DNA of 64,000 nt from Denitromonas halophila. Lineage in GTDB: Bacteria > Pseudomonadota > Gammaproteobacteria > Burkholderiales > Rhodocyclaceae. Shown piece by piece: positions 26,078 through 34,063 of the stretch. Where the stretch lies: positions 186,001 to 250,000 of the forward strand of contig NZ_VMNK01000006.1 in assembly GCF_007625155.1 (NCBI RefSeq), read 5' to 3'. Under the pieces are notes generated by a model. That model was not told the origin of the DNA, made no database searches, and saw nothing but the letters and a program-made list of their open reading frames with translations. The translations under genes were made by a program, and so were the position numbers. How positions within the stretch are numbered: the stretch's first letter is position 1; each line of letters opens with the position of its first letter.

Positions 26078-27562
26078 TCACGCCCTTTTTACTGCGACGC
26101 CAGCCCCAAGAAGAAAGAACATCAGAAACTGATTATCAGGAAGGGAAAGGATAAAGAAGAACGGCACAAAGCCTACAATCGCACAAGAAAGAAAAAAGTA
26201 TTCGCGCCATTCGTCAGCGGATATCACCATCGCCTTTCGCCAGCAAATAATTAGTGAGGACAAGAAAAATCCAACATATCCTGAAAGCGCGAGCAACCCG
26301 GAGTCCATCATCAATGAAATCATATGACTATCAACCGTAAGCTGTCCGCTTGCTGTTGATATTCCAACCTTGTCAATCGCGCCGCCTGGTCCAAAACCCA
26401 GAAGAGGGGACTCTACAATCCACCGAAGCGCCCCCTCGTACATAAGGGCACGCATCGAATTACTCACCCTATCTGCTAACGCACCGAATGAAAGCTCATA
26501 GACATACCCGACAGAGAAGTATGCAGCAACACCGACTAATAAGCTAAGCCCAATAGCGAGGATTAAATGAGCAATCTCAACTCGCCCTTGCAAGGCTCCT
26601 CGAAGCATGAGACTAAAAAAAGCAAACATCCCAACAAAAAGGAGGCCAACATATCCAGACCGAGACCCAGAAACATATACGCCCATCCCTGCGAGTAGAA
26701 CAACGGCAACCACGAGGGCATATCTAAGAAATACACTCCGTTTGATTCCCAGAGCCCCAGCCACGGCGAGGGGGAACGCTACAACAACAAACTCAGCCAA
26801 CGTAATTGGGAACCCAAAGGTTCCCTGTGCTCGGTACCCACCACCTCTCGCCTTATCACTAATCGCCCACTGAACATAGCTATTCGCAGGATCAACAAAT
26901 CTCGCAAACAAGTTATGCCCTAGGGCAGCTTCAAACAACGCGATACTGACAACCATCACAAAAAGGACGCATGCTGCGAAAGTCAGCGCACCTCCAACTC
27001 CATAGCGCGCGCCGTACACTACCCCGAAAATAATACATACGGCGTGAACACCAAATTCGTTAAACACTGCGTACAGCGAAGAGGCGAGGTCACTAGACAC
27101 CCCTATCGACGCAATTCGCGCAATCAAGTACAAAAAGATGAAGCAAAAAAATATCTTCGAGTTTTCAGCAGCGGCAAAAATGGAATCGCGAACTGATTTT
27201 GCACCAAAAATAGAAATCAAAATAATCACCAGAAATAGCATATTCGCTATCCTTGGTGGATTAATCGACGGCAATCCAGGCAGCCAAACGGCGACATACC
27301 GTGGCCAAAGAATAGAGAGAGTAATATATAGAGAGCCTACTAAAACCAAGTACCACTCTATACGCGCGTTAGGCCCCACTAAAAATCCGGAAATAATTAC
27401 AAGCAGGCCAAGTGAAGCAACGATGGCGCTAACTAGGTGAGCCTGCAACGCAATCGCCGCGCCCCCTCCTACAGCTAGCAGCATGAAGGCAAGAACCGCG
27501 AACATTGTGGGGCGGGCATCACCCAGGGCGCCCCGACTACCTGTCATGCGCTCCCAATTCAT
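26078..27562 (-). CDS. O-antigen polymerase/ligase-like membrane protein (probable Wzy)
   Basis: A 494-residue integral membrane protein with about a dozen hydrophobic segments and a large periplasmic loop near residues 355-430. The stretch ALRWIVESPLLGFGPGGAID and the motif SGSRSGYVGLLF belong to the O-antigen ligase/polymerase (Wzy_C) superfamily. In this context it most likely joins lipid-linked repeat units at the outer face of the inner membrane. Ligase versus polymerase cannot be told from sequence; position between flippase and glycosyltransferases favours polymerase. The start overlaps the GT2 stop by 4 bases. Confidence 0.82.
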   Translation of the reverse strand: MNWERMTGSRGALGDARPTMFAVLAFMLLAVGGGAAIALQAHLVSAIVASLGLLVIISGFLVGPNARIEWYLVLVGSLYITLSILWPRYVAVWLPGLPSINPPRIANMLFLVIILISIFGAKSVRDSIFAAAENSKIFFCFIFLYLIARIASIGVSSDLASSLYAVFNEFGVHAVCIIFGVVYGARYGVGGALTFAACVLFVMVVSIALFEAALGHNLFARFVDPANSYVQWAISDKARGGGYRAQGTFGFPITLAEFVVVAFPLAVAGALGIKRSVFLRYALVVAVVLLAGMGVYVSGSRSGYVGLLFVGMFAFFSLMLRGALQGRVEIAHLILAIGLSLLVGVAAYFSVGYVYELSFGALADRVSNSMRALMYEGALRWIVESPLLGFGPGGAIDKVGISTASGQLTVDSHMISLMMDSGLLALSGYVGFFLSSLIICWRKAMVISADEWREYFFLSCAIVGFVPFFFILSLPDNQFLMFFLLGAGVAVKRA

Positions 27563-28632
27563 GCCTTTAGTCCTTCGATCAATGCACTCACGACGATACC
27601 GGCATTTCGAAAGCGCCCCTTAAGTACTCGTGACAGGGCTGACAACAAAACCATACAAACAACCGGCAGGAGTGCAGCCAATTTATGCTTGCGAGTAAAA
27701 ATAATTTTGTTCCGAGCCGAGTAATGCTCGGCAATATAGCCCTTAGGACCACTAGAAACGGTCTTACCTCCAATCACAGCCCCCTCTTTGTGGTAAACGA
27801 CAGCCTCAGATGCGTACCCAATTCTTAGATCGGGAGGCATTCTCACAGCCCAGTCAAGTTCCTCGTAGTAAAGAAAGTAGATTTCTTCCATGAAGCCTAC
27901 TCGATCAATAAATCTCGCTGATATCGCAAGAGATGCGCCACTCACATATGACACTCTTTTCTCAACGGCTAGTTCGAAATGATCAACTGATTGACCTGAG
28001 CGTTTTTTTTCTAGAACGGGCTTGATAGTTGCAAGCCATTTGTTTGCCTCAGCACCGCATGCATACTGTATTTCACCAGAATCAATGTAATGAAATATGG
28101 TTGTTCCAACCATTCCACACGCCGGATTTTTACCGAATTTTTTCGAAATTAGCGAGAGGGATGCAGGGTCAACTACGGTATCGTTATTTAAAAGCCAATA
28201 AATATCGCCATCCTGAGCTTGTTGAGCGTAACGCAACCCGACGTTATTTCCACCCGCGAAACCAAGATTCTCCGGAATTCTGACGAAAACAAACTGACTA
28301 TGAATATCAAGGGCTACATCGGCGGGCACTGAATAGGCACCATCAATAATCTGTGCGTCAAGAAAACCAATGGTTGGCGGCTTGGCTTCACAAGGCAGAG
28401 TCGCGTAGCGCTCACCCGGTGTACCGCGCGAAAGACATAGGCTCATCCGACCTTCAGCCCAAGCGTGAAAAACATCCATCGAATTATCGGTCGATCCATT
28501 GTCACAAACGACAACGCGGAAGTCTGGATAGTCGAGTTGAAGGAGACTCTGGACGCACTCTAGCGTATCAAACGGATTACACCAGTTAACTAGCACGATA
28601 TACGCTTTCGGCGTCACGTCCGCTGCGCTCAT
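27559..28632 (-). CDS. Glycosyltransferase family 2
   Basis: A 357-residue inverting GT-A enzyme. The N-terminal fold begins YIVLVNWCNPFDTLECVQSL with VVCDNGSTDNS as the nucleotide-binding loop; WLLNNDTVVDP holds the metal-binding DXD-like residues, and YEELDWAVR carries the catalytic base. This N-terminal pattern resembles rhamnosyltransferases, which fits the nearby rfb genes, but donor is inference. The ATG at 28632 follows GAGGGG by 6 bases; a longer reading begins 30 bases upstream. The C-terminus has a hydrophobic stretch near residues 320-340. Confidence 0.87.
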   Translation of the reverse strand: MSAADVTPKAYIVLVNWCNPFDTLECVQSLLQLDYPDFRVVVCDNGSTDNSMDVFHAWAEGRMSLCLSRGTPGERYATLPCEAKPPTIGFLDAQIIDGAYSVPADVALDIHSQFVFVRIPENLGFAGGNNVGLRYAQQAQDGDIYWLLNNDTVVDPASLSLISKKFGKNPACGMVGTTIFHYIDSGEIQYACGAEANKWLATIKPVLEKKRSGQSVDHFELAVEKRVSYVSGASLAISARFIDRVGFMEEIYFLYYEELDWAVRMPPDLRIGYASEAVVYHKEGAVIGGKTVSSGPKGYIAEHYSARNKIIFTRKHKLAALLPVVCMVLLSALSRVLKGRFRNAGIVVSALIEGLKA

Positions 28633-28642
28633 CCGATACCCC

Positions 28643-29914
28643 TCATGCAGACGCCGCCGCAAGCGCTACAAGCTGATCCGCATTCTTTCGTGCTCTGGAG
28701 CGAACAACCTCAAGATCTGTCAACATCTGCTCGCCAATCCGACTCTTAGATTTAAGTGCGAGCTTTACCAGATCCACGACGCCACTCTCCGTCACTTCGT
28801 CGATTCTGATTACAAATGCAGACAACCCGATCGAGTCCATAAAATCGTCCACTTTGTAAAAATACGAAATGGCAACACAGGGCACACCCGCCGCAGAAGC
28901 GAGAATGATGGGGTGCATATTCGTACTAAGCATCAGATCAACGGATCGACAACATTCAAGATACTCAGCCACAGGCCGGTCCACGACGAGCTCAAACGTT
29001 TTATCGAGTTTTTCCTGCACTCTCTCTCGAACAGAGTTGCAGAAATCGATGTCCCAGGTTGTACTCGGAAGAAAAACGTAATCCGTGCAGAGATCACGAC
29101 CCAGTGAAACAAGGGCATCCACAATGGTCGCAAAATAGACACCCTCATCAGCGACCAGCGAAAATGGTTTGGTCCCATCCGCCCCCTCATACGGGCGGAA
29201 CTTCTGAATCATTACCCCGATACGCGGCAGAGCAGTTTGTGATTGGGTGCCAATGCGCTTCTCTTTTTCTGCAACTGATATGAGGTTAGCCTCATCTGCC
29301 GTCAGGACGGCGCGTGACATCGGATACCTAAATGAGCGAAGCACCTGTTCGGACTGAACGTCTCGGTAGGCGACTCTATCCACGAATTTTAAGACGCGGG
29401 GCATTAGAATCCGTGCAAACTTGGAAGCAAAGGGCCCCACGGTCTGTCCATAGACAATGACTGGCTTCCCGGCAGCCTTGGATGCACATATCTCGGCAAT
29501 TCTTGCTAGGAACGACCCTCTCCACCGATCATTGAAATACCCACCTCCTGCCATCAATACAAGATCGGCGTTTTCGAGTTGGTTAAGAAGTTCAGCAAAT
29601 CCTTGCCCAACGAGCCCAGGCGCTCGGATTCCGAATAGGCGAAGCGCTAGCCAGATCGTGAATCTGATAAAGGTTAGTCGGCCACGCCAATTGCGTAAAT
29701 CAAGATAGTAGTGAAACGAGTAAATGGAACCAAGAGAATGATGAAACTTTGTTTCCTGAGGATTAAAGGAGGTCAGATGTAGGGCTGCATCGGGAAGACG
29801 CTCATGCACCGAATTCAACGTGGCGAGTAGAATCGCATCATCGCCGATATTTCCGTATCCCCAGCCGCCTGTTACGAATATATTTATTTTTGGAGTACTA
29901 TTTTTTTTACCCAT
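28643..29914 (-). CDS. Polysaccharide pyruvyl transferase family protein
   Basis: A 423-residue protein starting MGKKNSTPKINIFVTGGWG, chosen because AAGGA lies 6 bases before this ATG. The family pattern is visible: GGWGYGNIGDDAIL near the N-terminus, LVLMAGGGYFNDRW, PVIVYGQTVGPF, and C-terminal STNMHPIILASAAGVPCVAI. Members (CsaB/WcaK-like) add pyruvate ketals from PEP to sugars, giving a negative charge. If active, the polymer here is probably anionic. It ends 11 bases before the GT2 start and begins 3 bases after the flippase stop. Confidence 0.85.
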   Translation of the reverse strand: MGKKNSTPKINIFVTGGWGYGNIGDDAILLATLNSVHERLPDAALHLTSFNPQETKFHHSLGSIYSFHYYLDLRNWRGRLTFIRFTIWLALRLFGIRAPGLVGQGFAELLNQLENADLVLMAGGGYFNDRWRGSFLARIAEICASKAAGKPVIVYGQTVGPFASKFARILMPRVLKFVDRVAYRDVQSEQVLRSFRYPMSRAVLTADEANLISVAEKEKRIGTQSQTALPRIGVMIQKFRPYEGADGTKPFSLVADEGVYFATIVDALVSLGRDLCTDYVFLPSTTWDIDFCNSVRERVQEKLDKTFELVVDRPVAEYLECCRSVDLMLSTNMHPIILASAAGVPCVAISYFYKVDDFMDSIGLSAFVIRIDEVTESGVVDLVKLALKSKSRIGEQMLTDLEVVRSRARKNADQLVALAAASA

Positions 29915-29916
29915 AC

Positions 29917-31248
29917 TTATTCCTTGAAAGGCGTGCTGATCTGAGTCTGCAAGCCTCGACCCAAAAATATATAGGCTGCGAACTGAACCCCAGCACCCAC
30001 AATCATCATGAAACAAAGATCAAGCGGCTGAATAACTGCTGTCATGCTATATGCAATGCCTATATACATGAACGCAGCTAACACACCGAGGGATGTCGCC
30101 AACGCGCGCGCGCTTTGGCGGCCCAATGCCGTTAGCAACAGACTAGGACCGGCCGCGAAGTACCGAATGCATAGGTAGCCTCCAAAGAACGGCATGAGGT
30201 CGCCAAGGGCAACGAAAGCGTCGCCAAAAATAATCGAGGGGGCAACCGATTGCAGCGCAACGAAGCCACCCAGGATGGATAGTCCAGCTAAGCAAGAAAT
30301 CAGAATCGCCTTCTTTCGCAGGGTCCACAAGTCGCCTAAGCTCGTGCGCTGGGAAGACAACATTGGCAAGAAAATGCTGGCAATAACCGGCAGGCCCGCC
30401 AACGATGCTTGGGTTAATCTGGTCCCCGCTAGGTACACGCCCGAAGACTGGGGTCCTAACAGAAACTTAACCATCAGAACGTCTAGATTTGCAAAGAGTT
30501 GTAGGGCAAGGTTGTCAAGCGCAAACGGCAGGCTTCGTTTTAGGGTCGACCGCGGCGAGTTTTTCGCAACACGTAGTTGAGGCTCAACGTAAAGGACGGA
30601 ACCAAACAACAGCCGGGCCTCCACCACGACAAAGGCGATACGAACTAAGAAGAGCGCAATCGCCGCGATCAAGATGCTGGAGGAAATATATGCAGCTAGC
30701 CCAGCCATGACGCTCGCGCCAATTGATGCCCCTGCGGCAAGAGCCGACTCCGCCCGCAATGCCGATCGCGATCTGAGGACCATTGCGAGGTAGTCAAAGA
30801 AAGAACCTGCCATACCTGAGGCAATCAACACTGCACCGGCAACTGCCTCGGATGCGCTAGAGGATGATGCGAAGGCAAAAACGAGGGCTGCGCCGAAAAT
30901 CCCACCCGATATCCAGCCCTTAGCGCATAGAAGCGAGAGTGCGTGACTTCTTGCCTTCGGTAGCTCAGCCCCAGCAAGGTCTTTGAGCACTTGTTGACCG
31001 AATCCGTAGTCCGAAATCGAGGCGCCAAGTGTGCCAATTGCATACCAGTAGGTAAAGACTCCAAAGTCCTCTAGCCCCGCGCTCCTAGCCACAAGGGCGA
31101 ATAGCAGCACAGAGGCAACAAGCCTTGACAAAGTTGAAAGCCCAACAACAACCAACTTATAAAGCAGTCGCGGCTCCACCCTATTCTGAACAGATGCCCC
31201 AATGTCGACAGCCAAACCGCCAGGAGATGAGTCTTTCCCGAGGCTCAT
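29917..31248 (-). CDS. Polysaccharide flippase, Wzx/MATE-like
   Basis: A 443-residue membrane protein with about 12-14 hydrophobic segments and few charged residues. FGVFTYWYAIGTLGASISDYGFGQQVLKD near residues 60-95 is the typical first loop of RfbX/Wzx flippases. It would carry the lipid-linked repeat unit across the inner membrane. It lies 5 bases after epsI and just before the pyruvyl transferase. Confidence 0.85.
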   Translation of the reverse strand: MSLGKDSSPGGLAVDIGASVQNRVEPRLLYKLVVVGLSTLSRLVASVLLFALVARSAGLEDFGVFTYWYAIGTLGASISDYGFGQQVLKDLAGAELPKARSHALSLLCAKGWISGGIFGAALVFAFASSSSASEAVAGAVLIASGMAGSFFDYLAMVLRSRSALRAESALAAGASIGASVMAGLAAYISSSILIAAIALFLVRIAFVVVEARLLFGSVLYVEPQLRVAKNSPRSTLKRSLPFALDNLALQLFANLDVLMVKFLLGPQSSGVYLAGTRLTQASLAGLPVIASIFLPMLSSQRTSLGDLWTLRKKAILISCLAGLSILGGFVALQSVAPSIIFGDAFVALGDLMPFFGGYLCIRYFAAGPSLLLTALGRQSARALATSLGVLAAFMYIGIAYSMTAVIQPLDLCFMMIVGAGVQFAAYIFLGRGLQTQISTPFKE

Positions 31249-31252
31249 ATTT

Positions 31253-31957
31253 CTATTCAGCCGGAACTGTCCCGATGCTTCCGATTAACCGCGCACGCAC
31301 AGACGGATCAAGAGCGCCGAGAAGGTCAGCAACAAATCTAGACTGCTGCGCATAAGCTCGCTGAGCATCCTGATCAATCGAAGAGACCCGAAATAGAAGT
31401 CCATCAGGAATTGCACCGTCTAGGCCAAAACTGATCCGAGCGATGTTCTGCTCAAGAGCCCCACGGACAACCTTGTTTCCGATGAGAATCCAGTAGGTCA
31501 CGGGTTCATAACGGCGCCCCATTCGAGTTGCCAGATGCATAACTGGAATGGAACCGTTGGCCGTTTCAATGTAGCCCTTTCGTTCACTAAGAATCGAGAA
31601 TCCTTGGGCGGGGTAACAAATTTCTGGCTTGTGTACTTGGTTCGTTCGAGACTGATCCTCGCCGTAGGCAATTGAAACCATGACCCGTTGACCGCCAGCG
31701 CCAACATAGGTCCGCGTGAGAATATCCGAATAGTATCTATCCAGATTCGCCTGTACATCTTGCGCAACAACGACTGGAGCAGAGGTTGAATCCGCAGCCC
31801 ATGTACCAAATTCTTTTGGAATAATTTTGGCCAGACTCGCTTTACCGCCTTCCCTCGGAACTTGTAGCGGCGTCATAACGTGGGCGATCACCGCGGATGC
31901 CATGAAGAATAAAAATAGAAAAATAGAGCGCCGAAGCATTGTTAAATCCGTAGTCAT
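31253..31957 (-). CDS. epsI: EpsI-family protein, exosortase-associated
   Basis: A 234-residue protein with an N-terminal membrane anchor (SIFLFLFFMASAVIAHV) and the EpsI signature: FGTWAAD near residue 50, VSIAYGEDQ, and KPEICYPAQGF around residue 130. EpsI is nearly always beside or fused to an exosortase; its biochemical role is unsettled. The start could also be the internal ATG at 31939, which has the better ribosome site. The gene is 87 bases after xrtB. Confidence 0.9.
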   Translation of the reverse strand: MTTDLTMLRRSIFLFLFFMASAVIAHVMTPLQVPREGGKASLAKIIPKEFGTWAADSTSAPVVVAQDVQANLDRYYSDILTRTYVGAGGQRVMVSIAYGEDQSRTNQVHKPEICYPAQGFSILSERKGYIETANGSIPVMHLATRMGRRYEPVTYWILIGNKVVRGALEQNIARISFGLDGAIPDGLLFRVSSIDQDAQRAYAQQSRFVADLLGALDPSVRARLIGSIGTVPAE

Positions 31958-32044
31958 TCATGTGGCAGAGCGAACTAATTTGAAGAGAGGGAAGAAGCCT
32001 TGGGCCGCGCACCATCGGAACGGAGCACGGATTAACGGCAAACG

Positions 32045-32962
32045 TCATCGCCCAGAGGAGGTGCTACGGTCTCCAGCGGTGCCGACGACATGAGAACCGC
32101 GCTTAAGACCCAGCCTAAGCAACGAATCCACCCCAATAATTAGAAGCAACGCACTAATGAACAGAACCATTCCCGCAAATCCGTGCAGAAACCCCTGTCC
32201 TGCTGCATCACCAAGGTGGTACGTAATGAGCGTGAGCACCATCACCCGAATCACGTTGGCGGTAAAGGAGATCGGCACGATAAGGACGGCGAGGGTCACA
32301 TTGCGAGCTATCGATTCGTGCCGCACCAGATTGAGATACAGCAGGCCAAGCGCTTCCAGCGTGAAGAGCGTGTGCAGGCCGGCACAAGCATCCGCCACCA
32401 ACAGCTGGTACTGGCCGATCTGAAGAATGACCCCGCTACGGGCGATGGGATATCCCACCCCGTAGAGCACGATCTCAGCAACATACGACACAGCCATTTT
32501 CATAGGCATGGTCACGGTATCGACCACCACGCCCGGCAGCGGGATCATGAACAGCATGAAGAAGAGCGGAAACCACATGGCCTTGACCGCCGCCGTGCCG
32601 CGCAGCAAGAGCATGATTGCGACGAGCACCCACAGCAGCGAGCCGATCTCGAACAGCAGAATGTCTTGCGAGCGGCCGAGGATGTAGAGCAGCAGTCCAA
32701 AGACAAGCACCGGCCAGCCTGCGGCGGAGGTGGGCTTGCCTTCGCTGGCGGCAATCATCTCGGACCATTTACGGTACAGCAGCCAGATAGAGATCGCGAA
32801 CACGATAGGACCGTGGGCCTGCTGGTCTGTACTCCAGACGCCACGAAATAGATCGATAAAGCTAGGCACATACATGACGGCCAAGCCAAGCAGGACGATC
32901 AGCCACGGCGCAAGTTCGGCGCGGCGGTTGTCGATCAAGGCGGGGGCGCTGGGGGCAGTCAT
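32045..32962 (-). CDS. xrtB: Exosortase B (EpsH-like transpeptidase/sorting protease)
   Basis: A 305-residue polytopic inner-membrane protein with about eight membrane segments. The exosortase catalytic set is intact: Cys193 in VADACAGLHTLF, Arg239 in FTANVIRVMVL and His260 in GFLHGFAG. Exosortases recognise the C-terminal PEP-CTERM signal, cut it and probably attach the protein to a carrier. Assignment to type B rests on the epsB-D-E-F-G-I-L set of neighbours and on the length. It sits 41 bases after epsG, with a REP-like palindrome in between. The three PEP-CTERM proteins in this window are likely substrates. Confidence 0.92.
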   Translation of the reverse strand: MTAPSAPALIDNRRAELAPWLIVLLGLAVMYVPSFIDLFRGVWSTDQQAHGPIVFAISIWLLYRKWSEMIAASEGKPTSAAGWPVLVFGLLLYILGRSQDILLFEIGSLLWVLVAIMLLLRGTAAVKAMWFPLFFMLFMIPLPGVVVDTVTMPMKMAVSYVAEIVLYGVGYPIARSGVILQIGQYQLLVADACAGLHTLFTLEALGLLYLNLVRHESIARNVTLAVLIVPISFTANVIRVMVLTLITYHLGDAAGQGFLHGFAGMVLFISALLLIIGVDSLLRLGLKRGSHVVGTAGDRSTSSGR

Positions 32963-32985
32963 GGGTGATTTGCGGCTGGTCGGCT

Positions 32986-33007
32986 GGCGGGTTGAAACCC
33001 GCCCTAC
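32986..33007 (-). repeat. GTAG-headed palindrome overlapping the epsG stop
   Basis: Minus strand: GTAG (33004-33007), then GGCGGGTT-TC-AACCCGCC. The TAG of the head (33004-33006) is the epsG stop codon. It is the same sequence as the copy at 33971-33992. Confidence 0.8.
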
Positions 33008-33909
33008 GGTTTCTCGTTGAGAATCACGCCAACCACGGTGGCGCTGGCCTGGCGGAGCATGTCGGTGTAGCTGCGCAGCAGGCTGAGGCGGCTGGCGTTG
33101 CGCTGGGCCACGACGAGGGCGCCGCTGGCGCGCACGGCGATGGTCTGGCCGTCGGCAAACAGGCTGCCGGCGGGGGTGTCGATGAGGATGACGTCGAATT
33201 CGTTGGCGAGTTGGGCGAGCAGCTGGGCAAACACGGGCCGGGCGAGCAGCTCTTGCGGGTTGGGCGGCACGGTGCCGGCGGGCAGCACGGAGAGGTCGCG
33301 CAGGGCGGGAATGCGCTGGATGCTGTCGGGGCCGCCGCGGCCGGAGAGGAAGGCGGAGAGGCCGGCGCGGTTGTCGATACCAAACAGGTGGTGCTGGCGG
33401 GGGTTGCGCAGGTCGGCGTCGATGATGAGGGTGCGCTCGCCGAGTTGCGAGAACACGACGCCGAGGTTGGCGGTGATCCAGGAGCGGCCTTCGTGCCGGC
33501 CGGGGCTGGTGATGGCGAGCGTTTTTTGCTCAGCGCTGGCGTCGAACCAGCGCAGCATGAGCTGGCTGCGCAGGGCGCGGAGCGCTTCGACCTGCGGGGA
33601 GAACGGCTGGTAGGCGGCCACGACCGAGGCCTGGACGGTGCTTTGCCCGGCGGTGAGGTAGGGGTAGTCGAACTGGCGCAGCAGGGCTTGTTCGATGTCG
33701 GCGTCGGTGATGAGGCCGAGTTGCTTGGCGGCGTCGCCAAAGCGGAGATTTTGCTCGCGTTGCAGGCGCAGCACGCGCTCGGCGTCTTCGGGCTTGAGTT
33801 TGCCGGCGTCGATGAGGAGCGCGCCAATGGAGCGGTCGGCTTCGGGGCGGATCTCGGCGGGCGCCTGGGCAGCGGTGTCGATGACGCGGTGGAGTGTGGT
33901 CATGGTCAT
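33004..33909 (-). CDS. epsG: Chain-length determinant tyrosine-kinase-like protein EpsG
   Basis: A 301-residue cytoplasmic BY-kinase-like ATPase. Residues 20-85 form a GspE/MshE-N-like helical domain (IGALLIDAGKLKPEDAERVL). The ATPase half has SPGRHEGRS (135-143) at the Walker A position, with Arg142 where Lys is usual, and the Walker A' motif LIIDADLRNP. No tyrosine-rich tail follows; it ends VVGVILNEKP. As I recall, the GRS form is usual in EpsG. It would work with EpsF to control chain length. The stop codon lies in a REP-like element. Confidence 0.88.
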   Translation of the reverse strand: MTMTTLHRVIDTAAQAPAEIRPEADRSIGALLIDAGKLKPEDAERVLRLQREQNLRFGDAAKQLGLITDADIEQALLRQFDYPYLTAGQSTVQASVVAAYQPFSPQVEALRALRSQLMLRWFDASAEQKTLAITSPGRHEGRSWITANLGVVFSQLGERTLIIDADLRNPRQHHLFGIDNRAGLSAFLSGRGGPDSIQRIPALRDLSVLPAGTVPPNPQELLARPVFAQLLAQLANEFDVILIDTPAGSLFADGQTIAVRASGALVVAQRNASRLSLLRSYTDMLRQASATVVGVILNEKP

Positions 33910-33970
33910 TGGGCTCGGGCGTGCGGGGCGGGTGCGTGGGTTTGGTTGCCGGCCACGTAGGACGGACGAT

Positions 33971-34046
33971 GGCGGGTTGAAACCCGCCCTACGGTGGCGA
34001 GACCGAGCGCGTTGGGCGGCTTCGGTAGGGCCGGATTCATCCGGCC
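33971..34046. repeat. Two GTAG-headed palindromes of different families between epsG and epsF
   Basis: 33971-33992 (minus; arms GGCGGGTT/AACCCGCC) and 34025-34046 (plus; arms GGCCGGAT/ATCCGGCC) face each other within a 154-bp gap. They share only the GTAG head and hairpin form. Confidence 0.75.
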
Positions 34047-34063
34047 GGGTGTGGATTGAGGGC

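Noticed and set aside
23910-31300. Prophage or genomic island with integrase
   Set aside because: The region is AT-richer but has no integrase, tRNA target or phage gene; allele exchange of polysaccharide genes explains it better.
32965-33960. Gly/Val/Ala-rich plus-strand frame opposite epsG
   Set aside because: Low-complexity shadow; EpsG motifs on the minus strand are decisive.
32986-34046. Possible CRISPR array from repeated palindromes near epsG
   Set aside because: Copies are too few, in mixed orientation and irregularly spaced, with no cas gene; they fit REP elements.
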